Both the position numbers and the translations under genes were made by a program. From contig LVBL01000006.1 in the NCBI GenBank assembly GCA_001604405.1, positions 1 through 64,000 on the forward strand: a DNA stretch of 64,000 nt. The letters are read 5' to 3'. Every line of letters begins with the position of its first letter. Within the stretch, counting starts at the first letter, position 1. The notes below the pieces were generated by a model, which ran no database searches, had not been told where the DNA came from, and saw only the letters and a program-made list of their open reading frames with translations. Shown here piece after piece: positions 16,597-24,880 of this stretch. The stretch is from Spirochaetales bacterium Spiro_10. Lineage in GTDB: Bacteria; Spirochaetota; Spirochaetia; Treponematales; Treponemataceae.

Positions 16597-17535
16597 ATGA
16601 AACCGTCCGATTTGAAGGGAAGATCGCTGATCAACTGGAAGGACTGGTCTCCGGAGGAGATCAAGTACTTGCTCGAGTTGTCCCACTCAGTCAAGAAATC
16701 CCTCCGTCTCAAGGACGTTCACCAGCGTTTCCTCGGCAAAACCCTCGCCATGCTCTTCGAAAAACGGTCGACGCGCACCCGTTGCGCCTTCGAGACGGCC
16801 TTCGGCGAGGAAGGCGGACACCCCGTGTTCCTCTCCTCCTCCGACATCCAGCTCGGCGCGAAGGAATCGATCGAGGACACCGCGCGCGTGCTCGGAAGGA
16901 TGTTCTCGGCCATCGAATTCCGCGGCTACAAGCAGGAAACGGTCGAGATCCTCGCGCGCGAATCGGGCGTTCCCGTCTACAACGGGCTGACCGACAAGTT
17001 CCACCCGACGCAGGCGCTCGCCGACGTGATGACGCTGGAGGAGGTCTTTGGCAAGGTGGCGGGAAGGACCCTGTGCTTCGTCGGAGACGGCCGCAACAAC
17101 GTCGCCCGCTCCCTCATCGTCATCTCGTCGAAGCTGGGCATCAACTGCACGGTCATCTGCCCGCCCGAGCTCGCGACCGAACGGGACCTGCTTGACGAGG
17201 TCGCCCCCTGGGCGGCGGCCTCGGGCGCCAAAATCACCGTGACGGGCGACCTCTCGGCCGTGGCGGGAGCGGACGCGGTGTATACGGACGTTTGGGTGTC
17301 CATGGGCGAGGAGGCTCAGCGGGACGCCCGCGTGGCCCTTTTGACCCCCTACCGGGTTACCGAGGAACTCATGGCGAAAACGGGCAATCCCGACGCCATT
17401 TTTCTCCATTGTCTCCCCGCCGTCAAGGGCGAGGAGGTCACGGTTCCCGTCATCGAGGGGCAGAGAAGCCGGGTGTGGGATCAGGCGGAAAACCGCAAAC
17501 ACACGATAAAAGCAATTATGCTTGCAACAATTTGA
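16597..17535 (+). CDS. argF: Ornithine carbamoyltransferase
   Basis: The 312-residue enzyme transfers the carbamoyl group from carbamoyl phosphate to ornithine, giving citrulline. The carbamoyl-phosphate loop STRTR is at residues 58-62, HPTQ at 136-139, the ornithine-side segment is DVWVSMGEE, and HCLPA lies near residue 272. Length is normal. No other arginine genes are adjacent, so it could serve arginine synthesis or the catabolic arginine deiminase pathway; the local context does not decide. AAGGGGA precedes the ATG. Confidence 0.93.
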   Translation: MKPSDLKGRSLINWKDWSPEEIKYLLELSHSVKKSLRLKDVHQRFLGKTLAMLFEKRSTRTRCAFETAFGEEGGHPVFLSSSDIQLGAKESIEDTARVLGRMFSAIEFRGYKQETVEILARESGVPVYNGLTDKFHPTQALADVMTLEEVFGKVAGRTLCFVGDGRNNVARSLIVISSKLGINCTVICPPELATERDLLDEVAPWAAASGAKITVTGDLSAVAGADAVYTDVWVSMGEEAQRDARVALLTPYRVTEELMAKTGNPDAIFLHCLPAVKGEEVTVPVIEGQRSRVWDQAENRKHTIKAIMLATI

Positions 17536-17551
17536 AAGCAGGATATATAAT
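17522..17551 (+). promoter_or_regulatory. Promoter of the small secreted protein
   Basis: TTGCAA (17522-17527), an 18-nt spacer and a perfect TATAAT (17546-17551) precede GGAGG and the ATG at 17577. The -35 lies inside the end of argF. Confidence 0.55.
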
Positions 17552-17576
17552 TAGGGTACATTCCGGAGGTTGAACA

Positions 17577-17984
17577 ATGAAGAAAGCGATCCTTCTCGTT
17601 ACGGCGTTCGTTCTCGTTTTTGGCGTTTTCGCCGCGGTACCGGCCTCCGCCGCTGAGTCAGACCTGTACTACGTCAATGTCCAGATTTTGAAGATATTCT
17701 CCCATAAACTCGGATATTTCGTCATCTACCGGCGCGCAGGACTCAAGGCGGGAGAGGCCTACATCCCGCACACCTGGTTCGACCGCCGAGACAGCAGGGC
17801 GATCCTGAACCTGACGAGCGAGAATATCAACCCCTACATGACGATCATGATGAAAAACGGCGAGTTCGACCATGTGCGCGTCGTGGCCAAAAAGGATACG
17901 CGTCACGTGACCTGGGGGACGATCAGCGAGGCCGCTATCCCGGCCGAGAAATTCAACGTGGAAAAGCTGAACCTCGAGTTTTAG
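17577..17984 (+). CDS. Small secreted protein of unknown function
   Basis: The 135-residue protein has a clear Sec signal peptide (KKAILLVTAFVLVFGVFA, cleavage after ASA or SAA near residue 25). The mature part of about 110 residues is basic and beta-rich (YYVNVQILKIFSHKLGYFVIY, then IPHTWFDRRDS). It has no cysteine and no transmembrane helix after the signal, so it is probably periplasmic. I recognise no family. It is 2 nt from the next gene and probably heads a five-gene run through rdgB. Confidence 0.75.
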   Translation: MKKAILLVTAFVLVFGVFAAVPASAAESDLYYVNVQILKIFSHKLGYFVIYRRAGLKAGEAYIPHTWFDRRDSRAILNLTSENINPYMTIMMKNGEFDHVRVVAKKDTRHVTWGTISEAAIPAEKFNVEKLNLEF

Positions 17985-17986
17985 GG

Positions 17987-19165
17987 GTGTCCGGGCGTTT
18001 TGCGGCGGAAGCCGCGCAAAGAGCCATCCGCGAGGAAGCCCTCGACGGGTGGCTTTTTTATAATATGGCGCATCGCGACGGTCTCACCGACTCCCTCCTC
18101 GGCCTCGATCCGGGGGTGACCTCCACCCGTCCCTGGTTCTATCTCGTTCCCGCCGAGGGGACTTGCGAGCGCGTCGTGCACGCCATCGAGCCCGCGGTGC
18201 TTGACGCCCTTCCCGGGCTGACGGCGGTCTACGGCGGGGCCGATGAACTCGCCGCCCGCCTGTCGCGTCTCGCGGGCAAGCGCCTCGCAATCCTCGCCGA
18301 CCGCGACCTCCCCTATCTATCCACGTTTCCCGCGGGCATCCGCGACCTTCTCGCCTCTGCCGGGATTTCCACCGTGAGCGCCGCGACCCTCGTGCAACGC
18401 GCCTGGTCGCTGCTCGACGCCGACGGCATCGCAAGCCACGAGCGGGCCGCCCGCATCCTCTATGACGCCGTAGCCGACGCCTGGGACTTCCTTTCGCGCG
18501 CCCTGCTCCGCGGAGAGGCCCTCTTCGAGGGGGATGTCGCGGACCGGATCGCGGGCTATCTCGGCCGGGAGGGTCTCGTCCATTCCTCGCCGCCCATCGT
18601 GGCGGCAGGGGCCGCCTCGGGGAATCCGCACTACGAGCGGCGGGACAGGGGAAATCCCGTCGGGCGGGACGAGGTCGTGCAGTTCGACCTGTGGGCGAAG
18701 GAACCGGGGGGCATCTACGCCGACATCTCCTGGGCGGGCTATACGGGCAGGGAGCCGCCGGGGCGCGTCGAGGCGGCCTTTGCCGCCGTCGTCGGAGCGC
18801 GCGACCTCGTCGTCTCGACCCTCTCAGGCGCCCTCGACAGCGCCACCCCCGTAACCGGCGCCGAACTCGACGAAGTCGCGCGGGATTTCCTTGCAACGGC
18901 GGGATTCGGGGGTGCGCTTCGCCACCGGACCGGGCACGGCATCGACACCTCCTGCCATGGTTCCGGGGCGAATCTCGACTCCGTCGAATTTCCCGACCGG
19001 CGCGTTTTGCTGGAAGGAAGCTGTTTTTCGGTGGAACCCGGGGTCTACTTCCCCGATTTCGGCTTCCGCTCGGAGATCAACGTTTACATTCACGGGCAAA
19101 AAGCGGTAGTATCCGGTACGCGACCCGTACAAAAAAGTTTATTAACCCTGCAGGAAACGACATGA
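17987..19165 (+). CDS. M24-family metallopeptidase (Xaa-Pro aminopeptidase-like)
   Basis: The 392-residue protein starts at a GTG. The C-terminal pita-bread domain keeps all five metal ligands: D in VVQFDLWAK, D in IYADISW, H in RTGHGIDTSCHG, E in FSVEPGVYF and E in FRSEINVYI. The N-terminal creatinase-like domain is present but divergent. Family members remove N-terminal residues, often before proline. The start has only a weak ribosome-binding site and may be translated by coupling to the gene 2 nt upstream. The stop overlaps the next ATG by 4 nt. Confidence 0.85.
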   Translation: MSGRFAAEAAQRAIREEALDGWLFYNMAHRDGLTDSLLGLDPGVTSTRPWFYLVPAEGTCERVVHAIEPAVLDALPGLTAVYGGADELAARLSRLAGKRLAILADRDLPYLSTFPAGIRDLLASAGISTVSAATLVQRAWSLLDADGIASHERAARILYDAVADAWDFLSRALLRGEALFEGDVADRIAGYLGREGLVHSSPPIVAAGAASGNPHYERRDRGNPVGRDEVVQFDLWAKEPGGIYADISWAGYTGREPPGRVEAAFAAVVGARDLVVSTLSGALDSATPVTGAELDEVARDFLATAGFGGALRHRTGHGIDTSCHGSGANLDSVEFPDRRVLLEGSCFSVEPGVYFPDFGFRSEINVYIHGQKAVVSGTRPVQKSLLTLQETT

Positions 19166-20130
19166 ACACGGTACCCAAGGCGCTTCTGGATTTTATCGGA
19201 CGTTACGAGCATTTTGTCATCGCGAGCCACCGCGAGCCGGACGGCGACTGCGTCGGAAGCTCGCTCGCCCTCGCCTCGTATCTCGCGCGCAAGGGCAAGC
19301 GCGCCTCCCTCGTGTCGGCCGGTCCCTTCAAGCGCCCGGAGATCCGCGAGTTCGAACCCCTCTTCGTACAGAAGGCCGACGGGGCGGACCTTACGCCCTC
19401 CACGGCCCTCTTTGTCCTCGACTGTTCGGGCATAGAACGGCTCGGGGACGCGGCGGCCAGCGTCGAGTCCCTGCCGCACGCCATCGTCGACCATCACGCC
19501 ACGAACGAGTCCTCGGGATCGGCCGATTACGTCGCCGGAAGCGCACCGTCCACGACCGTCCTCGTGCAGGACATCATCGAGGCCGCCGGCGACACCCCCA
19601 CCCGCGAGGAGGCGGAGCTTCTCCTCTTCGGGCTCTGCACCGATACCGGCTTTTTCCGCCATCTCGACGAGCGCGCCTCGGAGACCTTCGCGCACGCGTC
19701 GAGACTCGTGGCGGCGGGGGCGAACCCGAAGAAGACCTTCGCGCGGATGAACGGGGGCAAATCCTTCGAGTCGAGGATCCTTATCTCTCGCATCCTCTCG
19801 CGCATGACGCGCTACTACGACGGCAGGCTCGTCGTCTCGAGCGAGACGATCGACGACACCCGCGAATACGGGCTCGAGGGCCGCGATTCCGATTCCCTCT
19901 ACCAGCTCATCCAGGCGATCCGCGGCGTCGAGGCGATCGTGATCGTCAGGCAGGAATCCGAGACGAACTGTTCGGTGGGGCTCCGCTCCCTCGACCGCGT
20001 CGACGTGAGCGTCGTGGCCACGGCCTTCGGCGGCGGCGGACACCGGCAGGCCTCGGGGCTCAACACCCCGGGCACGATCGACGAGCTCATCCCCCGCTTT
20101 GTCGAGGCCTTCAAGCCCCAGTTTTCCTGA
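19162..20130 (+). CDS. DHH/DHHA1 phosphoesterase (NrnA-like)
   Basis: The 322-residue protein has the DHH metal motifs (H23 in ASHREPDGD, D27, D29, D87 in VLDCSG, D110-H111-H112) and the C-terminal DHHA1 substrate motif GGGGHRQASG. This two-domain form matches NrnA/pAp-phosphatase enzymes, which degrade short oligoribonucleotides, pAp or cyclic-dinucleotide products. Because the window also encodes c-di-AMP synthesis (cdaA) and c-di-GMP turnover, a role in clearing linear dinucleotides is plausible but inferred. Confidence 0.88.
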   Translation: MNTVPKALLDFIGRYEHFVIASHREPDGDCVGSSLALASYLARKGKRASLVSAGPFKRPEIREFEPLFVQKADGADLTPSTALFVLDCSGIERLGDAAASVESLPHAIVDHHATNESSGSADYVAGSAPSTTVLVQDIIEAAGDTPTREEAELLLFGLCTDTGFFRHLDERASETFAHASRLVAAGANPKKTFARMNGGKSFESRILISRILSRMTRYYDGRLVVSSETIDDTREYGLEGRDSDSLYQLIQAIRGVEAIVIVRQESETNCSVGLRSLDRVDVSVVATAFGGGGHRQASGLNTPGTIDELIPRFVEAFKPQFS

Positions 20131-20223
20131 CACGAGACCCGGGCCGAGACGGCCCGTATCCGCGCGAATTCAAGGTTTTCCCCGGTTTTTCAAGGTTTTG
20201 GGCCATGAAAAGCGGCTTTTTCG

Positions 20224-20240
20224 TTGGCATGATTCTTGCT
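20224..20240 (+). promoter_or_regulatory. Sigma-54 (RpoN) promoter
   Basis: TTGGCATGATTCTTGCT matches the -24/-12 consensus at all but one defined position, with the exact 10-nt spacing between GG and GC. It lies 22 nt before the start codon of the sigma-like gene. Confidence 0.65.
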
Positions 20241-20261
20241 GTACCTCGGCGGAGGTATGGA

Positions 20262-21149
20262 ATGAACGAATCCCAGCTTATAGAGGCCGTCGCGACGTGC
20301 AAGGAAGCCCCGACCGCCGACAACCGGAAACGCGCTATCGACGCCCTCGGGGTATTCCTCTACGAAAACCTGCAGAAGTACCGGCTTTCCATCCGGGACG
20401 AGGACACGAGAAGCGACTTCATCGTCTGGCTCTATCCCCGGTTCGGCGGGATGATCGACCGCTTCAACCCCGAACGCGCCTCCTTCGGGACCTTTCTCAA
20501 CTGGAACGTGCGCCTGACCTTCCGCTCCTTTTGCCGGAGCCGCTATGGCACCGAGGCCCGACAGCGCGTCTACGAGGCCGAGGAGGAAACGAGAATCCGG
20601 AGCGAGATGGCCGAACAGGAGAACTCCGGTTCTTGGGAGCTCTACGCCGAGGAGCGTTCTCCGGGACCGCCCCGGGGCGGATCGACGGGGGCCACGAGAA
20701 AACGCCGGGAGATCGAGGCGCGGACCCTGCTCCTCCTGGCCTGCAAGGCCGGCTACGATATGGACGACGCGACGATCGAGTCGGTGTCGGGTCACACGGG
20801 CCTTGACCCGCGGGATTTGCGCGAGCGGGTCGAGCGGGTCCGGACGCAGAGTCTCCACTGCCAGGACCGGCTCAGGCTCGCGCGCGAACGCGAATACCGC
20901 TACTACCTCCGCGCAAGCCGGTGTCTCTTCGAGATGGGGCAGATCGACAAGGCGACGAACCGCTACCAGGCCCTCGAGCGCGAGCGCGCGTACTGCCAGC
21001 GGAGGATCGCCTCGATCCGGGACCAGATAGAGCGCCAGCAAAAGACCCCGAGCAACCGGTTTCTCGCCAAGACCCTCGGGTTTTGCCGGGGAACCGTCGA
21101 CGCGACCCTTGCGGCGGCGGCGCAACGGGGGTATTCTGGCGTATCATGA
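20262..21149 (+). CDS. Possible sigma-factor-like regulatory protein
   Basis: The 295-residue protein has DFIVWLYPRFGGMIDRF followed by NPERASFGTFLNWNVRL around residues 55-85. This resembles sigma-70 region 2 (acidic-hydrophobic helix, then RFDP-x-G-x-F-x-T-F-L). No clear region 4 helix-turn-helix is visible; the C-terminal half is a charged helical domain (ERVERVRTQSLHCQDRLRLAR). The ATG at 20262 has GGAGG upstream and lies just behind a sigma-54-type promoter. The stop overlaps rdgB by 4 nt. It may be a divergent sigma factor or a protein derived from one; confidence in function is low. Confidence 0.45.
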   Translation: MNESQLIEAVATCKEAPTADNRKRAIDALGVFLYENLQKYRLSIRDEDTRSDFIVWLYPRFGGMIDRFNPERASFGTFLNWNVRLTFRSFCRSRYGTEARQRVYEAEEETRIRSEMAEQENSGSWELYAEERSPGPPRGGSTGATRKRREIEARTLLLLACKAGYDMDDATIESVSGHTGLDPRDLRERVERVRTQSLHCQDRLRLAREREYRYYLRASRCLFEMGQIDKATNRYQALERERAYCQRRIASIRDQIERQQKTPSNRFLAKTLGFCRGTVDATLAAAAQRGYSGVS

Positions 21150-21733
21150 AGCTGTACCTCGCGACGGGCAACGCCCACAAGCGCCTCGAGTTCGCGCGCA
21201 TCTTTCCGGATCACGACATCGTGATCCCTTCCGATCTCGGCCTCGCCTTCGATCCCGAAGAGACGGAGACGACCTTTCACGGCAACGCGCTCATCAAGGC
21301 GAAGGCCCTCTTCGAACTGGCCGGGGGCCCGGTGATCGCGGACGATTCCGGCATCTGCGTCGACGCCCTTGGCGGGGAGCCCGGCGTCCGTTCGGCCCGC
21401 TACGGCTCGGAGAACGGGGTGAACCTCGACGCGGCGGGCCGGAACCGCCTCTTGCTGGAACGCATGCGGGGCATGGACGACCGGCGCGCGCGCTTCGTGT
21501 GCAACCTCGTCCTCTACCTCGGACCCGACCGCTATTGGTCCGTCCAGGAAACCCTCGAGGGGCTGATAATCGATTCGGAGCGCGGCGCGGGCGGCTTCGG
21601 CTACGATCCGGTCATGTACCTTCCCGAGGAGGGGATGACCGTGGCGGAGCTCTCCGACGCCGACAAGGACCGCCTTTCCCACCGGGGAAAAGCCGGTCGC
21701 CTCCTTTCGGTCCTACTGGACGCCATCCGGTGA
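21146..21733 (+). CDS. rdgB: Non-canonical purine NTP pyrophosphatase (RdgB/HAM1)
   Basis: The 195-residue enzyme hydrolyses dITP, XTP and related nucleotides to monophosphates, keeping them out of DNA and RNA. Family signatures are visible: LATGNAHKRLEF at the N-terminus, TFHGNALIKAKAL, VIADDSGICVDALGGEPGVRSARY and GFGYDPVMYLPE. Length is normal. Its last 21 nt overlap the tail of the convergent methyltransferase gene. Confidence 0.93.
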   Translation: MKLYLATGNAHKRLEFARIFPDHDIVIPSDLGLAFDPEETETTFHGNALIKAKALFELAGGPVIADDSGICVDALGGEPGVRSARYGSENGVNLDAAGRNRLLLERMRGMDDRRARFVCNLVLYLGPDRYWSVQETLEGLIIDSERGAGGFGYDPVMYLPEEGMTVAELSDADKDRLSHRGKAGRLLSVLLDAIR

Positions 21734-22405
21734 CGAAGCCGGCTTTCTGAAGAGAAACCGGCCCTGCCCGACCCGACCGAGCCACTGAAGCCCGGTATCC
21801 GCGGCGCACAGCTCGAAGGCACGTTCAGTCCAAAAGGCGACATGCGTGCTGTCCTCCCGGTACCACCAGCGTTCGAAAGGCGTATCGGGAACGGTGCGGG
21901 TCCCGACCGCGAGCCAGCCTCCGGGACGTACCCGGGATGCAAGGTCGGCGAAGGACCGGGCCGGCTCGAAGAAATGCTCCGCGACCTCGAGGCAGGTCAC
22001 GAGATCGGCCGAGTCCGGAGGCGACCCCCCGGCGGGCGCGTAATACGGGTCCCAGCCCCGGGCGTCAAGGCCGCGCTCGCGTAACAGTGTAACGAGGGCA
22101 GGCTCCGGCCCGCTTCCGTAGTCGAGGACCGTTCGAACCGACGCGGACGCCGAGCCGTCCCGCGTCCCCATGCCACGAAACGCATCGTCAAGAAAGCCCT
22201 CGAGCCAGGCGCGATACCCCGGGTCGGCCAGGGAATTGCGGTGCAGGTCATACCGCGCCCGTTCCGCCTCGGGAGCGGGCAAAAACTCCCGGTTCAGGGT
22301 AATACCGCCACAGCGTTCGCACCGCGCGTAGTGCCGGTCACGGACGCGCACGGCGTTTGTGGCAAAAAAACCGCAAAAACGGCAAAATTCGGCGTTTTTC
22401 TCCAT
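21713..22405 (-). CDS. Zinc-ribbon plus class I SAM-dependent methyltransferase
   Basis: The 230-residue protein starts at an ATG preceded by GAGGGG. The first 40 residues carry two CxxC knuckles (CRFCG and CERCGG), a likely zinc ribbon. A Rossmann methyltransferase follows with motif [13 protein letters not shown], an acidic strand end (GWDPYYAP), [15 protein letters not shown] and [10 protein letters not shown]. The substrate is unknown. It is divergent from flaB1 and convergent with rdgB, so position gives little help. Confidence 0.75.
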   Translation of the reverse strand: MEKNAEFCRFCGFFATNAVRVRDRHYARCERCGGITLNREFLPAPEAERARYDLHRNSLADPGYRAWLEGFLDDAFRGMGTRDGSASASVRTVLDYGSGPEPALVTLLRERGLDARGWDPYYAPAGGSPPDSADLVTCLEVAEHFFEPARSFADLASRVRPGGWLAVGTRTVPDTPFERWWYREDSTHVAFWTERAFELCAADTGLQWLGRVGQGRFLFRKPASSPDGVQ

Positions 22406-22413
22406 AATTCCCC

Positions 22414-22441
22414 TCAAGTATTGTAAGCCCGTTGCCGATAA
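22414..22441 (+). promoter_or_regulatory. Sigma-28 (FliA) promoter of the first flagellin gene
   Basis: TCAAGTAT (22414-22421, 6/8 match to TAAAGTTT) and a perfect GCCGATAA -10 (22434-22441) are separated by 12 nt. It predicts a leader of about 160 nt before the flagellin ATG. Confidence 0.75.
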
Positions 22442-22559
22442 AAGGTACGGGGAAGGAATCGTTCCGTGGCCTTCGTCGAAGGATACCACGGAGACGGACT
22501 CCCTCTCCACTACCGAATTGAGCGAAACGAGCCGGGTGGCGCGGATCGTCGGTTCGGGC

Positions 22560-22600
22560 GGGAAACATGGATGCTTCCCGTTACACATATTCCACGGAGG
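22560..22600 (+). promoter_or_regulatory. Candidate CsrA-binding leader of the first flagellin gene
   Basis: The segment GGGAAACATGGATGCTTCCC (22560-22579) folds into a hairpin with GGA exposed at the tip. A second GGA (22596-22598) lies within the ribosome-binding site GGAGG. The 27-nt spacing between GGA motifs suits a CsrA dimer bridging both. csrA and fliW are encoded in this window. Confidence 0.45.
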
Positions 22601-22607
22601 AATACCT

Positions 22608-23468
22608 ATGGTTATCAACCACAACCTCTCTGCAATGTTCGCTCAGCGAACGCTCGGCGTCACCAACGGTGCCATTCACAACGACGTTTCCAAACTGTCG
22701 TCGGGAATGAGGATCAACAAAGCCGGTGACGATGCCTCCGGACTCGCGGTATCGGAGAAGATGCGCAGCCAGATTCGCGGCCTCAACCAGGCCTCGCAGA
22801 ACGCGGCGAACGGCATCAGCTTCATCCAGGCGACCGAAGGCTATCTGCAGGAAACCACCGACATTCTCCAGAGAATTCGCGAACTGTCTGTTCAGGCTTC
22901 GAACGGTATCTACTCGTCCGAAGACCGAATGCAGATCCAGGTCGAGGTTTCCCAGCTGGTTGCGGAAGTTGACCGGATCGCCAGCTCGGCGCAGTTCAAC
23001 GGAATGAACATGCTTACCGGTCGTTTTGCCCGTGAAACAGGCGAAAACACGATCACCGGTTCGATGTGGTTCCACATCGGTGCGAACATGGACCAGCGCG
23101 TCCGCGTTTTCATCGGTACGATGACTGCTTCCGCCCTCGGCGTCCGCAGTGTCGGTGACGGCACCATCATGACCCTCGAGAACGCCGATTCCGCGAACCG
23201 GAGCATCGGTGTCATCGACGAGGCCCTGAAGGCCGTCAACAAGCAGCGCGCTGATCTTGGCGCGTACCAGAATCGCCTCGGACTCAGTATCGTGGGACTC
23301 GACATCGGCGCGGAGAACCTCCAGGCCGCCGAATCCCGCATCCGCGATACCGACATGGCCAAGGCGATGGTCGAGTACACCAAGAACCAGATCCTGTCCC
23401 AGTCCGGCACGGCCATGCTTGCCCAGGCTAACACCAACAGCCAGCAAGTGTTGTCACTTCTCCGATAA
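22608..23468 (+). CDS. flaB: Flagellin FlaB (periplasmic flagellar filament core)
   Basis: The 286-residue flagellin has the conserved N-terminal D0/D1 ([35 protein letters not shown]) and C-terminal D1/D0 ([19 protein letters not shown], ending QQVLSLLR). The variable centre is short, as in spirochaetal FlaB proteins that lack surface-exposed domains because the filament is periplasmic. CGGAGGAAT precedes the ATG. A sigma-28 promoter lies upstream. About 60-70 percent of positions appear shared with the next flagellin; I did not compute it. Confidence 0.95.
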   Translation: MVINHNLSAMFAQRTLGVTNGAIHNDVSKLSSGMRINKAGDDASGLAVSEKMRSQIRGLNQASQNAANGISFIQATEGYLQETTDILQRIRELSVQASNGIYSSEDRMQIQVEVSQLVAEVDRIASSAQFNGMNMLTGRFARETGENTITGSMWFHIGANMDQRVRVFIGTMTASALGVRSVGDGTIMTLENADSANRSIGVIDEALKAVNKQRADLGAYQNRLGLSIVGLDIGAENLQAAESRIRDTDMAKAMVEYTKNQILSQSGTAMLAQANTNSQQVLSLLR

Positions 23469-23479
23469 CGTAGTATAAT
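23451..23479 (+). promoter_or_regulatory. Sigma-70 promoter inside the end of the first flagellin gene
   Basis: TTGTCA (23451-23456), a 17-nt spacer and a perfect TATAAT (23474-23479) predict a start near 23487, immediately before a strong hairpin and about 308 nt ahead of the second flagellin ATG. It probably drives the second flagellin gene. Confidence 0.55.
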
Positions 23480-23487
23480 GCTATGAG

Positions 23488-23520
23488 GAGCGTTCCGGGG
23501 GCAGTGTGCCCCCGGTGCTC
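23488..23520 (+). terminator. Strong hairpin after the first flagellin gene
   Basis: GAGC, then a 9-bp GC stem CCGGGGGCA / TGCCCCCGG (23495-23503 and 23507-23515) with a GTG loop, then GCTC. Only a weak U-rich tail follows (TTC). It may terminate the first flagellin transcript, or form the 5' cap of a transcript from the promoter at 23451. Confidence 0.6.
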
Positions 23521-23749
23521 TTCATGCGTTTTACCGGCGTTTCGGCGAACGCATCGAATTGCGCGGCCGTTGGGGCTACCCCTTCCGGACGCGATGATCT
23601 TTGAAAAACACCCGAATTGAACCGTGCGCGACGGTATGGACGGTTTCGTTGGATTTCACGTAAATCACAGCGTAACCATCCGTGCCGTAAAAACCGGACC
23701 GTTTCCTGGAGGCGCTATTCCAGGGTTCGTCCGGCCGCCACGGCCGGTG

Positions 23750-23790
23750 TGTCTGGCAAGGATTGCCGGACAAACACATTTCAAGGAGGG
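23750..23790 (+). promoter_or_regulatory. Candidate CsrA-binding leader of the second flagellin gene
   Basis: A 9-bp stem (23750-23758 with 23764-23772, one wobble) presents the loop AGGAT, giving AAGGAT in context, the consensus CsrA loop. A second site, CAAGGAGGG, covers the ribosome-binding site (GGA 23785-23787), 25 nt further on. The remaining leader, 23521-23749, contains another GC hairpin (CCGGCC GCCAC GGCCGG near 23731) and no gene. Confidence 0.5.
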
Positions 23791-23794
23791 TCAT

Positions 23795-24649
23795 ATGGTT
23801 ATTAACCACAACATGAGCGCGATGTATGCCCAGCGGCAGACCGGCGTCGTAGAATCCGGACTGCAGGCGAGCATCGAGAAGCTTTCGAGCGGAATGCGCA
23901 TCAATCGAGCCGGAGACGACGCTTCCGGACTGGCCGTATCTGAAAAGATGCGGAGTCAGATCCGGGGACTCAATCAGGCGGGGCAGAATATCCAGAATGG
24001 CGTTTCGTTCATCCAGGCGACCGAAGGGTACCTCGGAGAGACGACCGACATCATTCAGAGGCTTCGCGAGCTCTCGATACAGGCGGCGAACGGGATCTAT
24101 TCCTCGGAAGACCGGATGCAGATCCAGGTCGAGGTTTCCCAGCTCGTTGATGAAGTAAACCGCATCGCCAGTCACGCTCAGTTCAACGGAATGAATATCC
24201 TTACCGGACGGTTCGCTCGTGAATCTGCAACCGGAGCCATGCAGCTCCATGTCGGCGCCAACGTCGACCAGAACGAGAAGATCTTCATCGGTACCATGAC
24301 CGCCCAGGCGCTTGGTATTACCGGAACCCAGGGAACGGAAAATTCTATGATTTCACTGTCTTCTGTTGACGGCGCGAATATGGCTATTGCCTCTCTTGAT
24401 TCCGCGCTTCGGACGGTTTCGAAGCAGCGCGCCGACCTCGGCGCCTACCAGAACCGTTTCGAAATGGCCTACGAAGGAATCGCGATCGCATCCGAGAATC
24501 TGCAGGCCGCTGAATCCCGCATCCGCGACACGGACATGGCACATGAAATGGTGAACTTCACCAAGAGCCAGATCCTGAGCCAGGCGGGCAACGCGATGAT
24601 CGCGCAGGCGAATACCCAGCCGCAATCAGTCCTCAGACTGATCCAGTAG
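23795..24649 (+). CDS. flaB: Flagellin FlaB, second copy
   Basis: The 284-residue paralogue of the preceding flagellin has [17 protein letters not shown] at the start, [21 protein letters not shown], and a C-terminus [22 protein letters not shown]-like. The sequence between residues about 150 and 215 differs most ([20 protein letters not shown]). Multiple FlaB isoforms forming the filament core are normal in spirochaetes. It has its own long structured leader and no convincing sigma-28 promoter, so its regulation may differ from the first copy. Confidence 0.95.
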   Translation: MVINHNMSAMYAQRQTGVVESGLQASIEKLSSGMRINRAGDDASGLAVSEKMRSQIRGLNQAGQNIQNGVSFIQATEGYLGETTDIIQRLRELSIQAANGIYSSEDRMQIQVEVSQLVDEVNRIASHAQFNGMNILTGRFARESATGAMQLHVGANVDQNEKIFIGTMTAQALGITGTQGTENSMISLSSVDGANMAIASLDSALRTVSKQRADLGAYQNRFEMAYEGIAIASENLQAAESRIRDTDMAHEMVNFTKSQILSQAGNAMIAQANTQPQSVLRLIQ

Positions 24650-24830
24650 ATGGGCACGATAGACTGAACCGATAGAGAATTCTGGACGTCATCTCTCCGG
24701 TTTAGGCTGATTTTCCGGGAGAAGAAGAAGCGCCCTTCTTCTTCCACCTCATTCCTCCGGCTAACGCCGGTAGCGATACACGTGCCCCGCAACGCGCCCC
24801 GCCCCACCGGCCCGGCGCGATACGGGACGG

Positions 24831-24857
24831 ACCGACTCATGGATGAATCGGTTTTTT
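24831..24857 (+). terminator. Intrinsic terminator between the second flagellin and flaG
   Basis: ACCGACTCAT (24831-24840) pairs with ATGAATCGGT (24843-24852) except for one mismatch, followed by TTTTT. It ends 10 nt before the flaG ribosome-binding site, so flaG-fliD expression needs readthrough or a further promoter. Confidence 0.7.
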
Positions 24858-24880
24858 GTTCTCTTTCAAGGAGGTTGCCG

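Noticed and set aside
23560-23700. Sigma-28 promoter for the second flagellin gene at GCCGTAAA
   Set aside because: The -10 matches only 6 of 8 bases and no -35 lies at the required distance; a TAAA further upstream is 4 nt too far.
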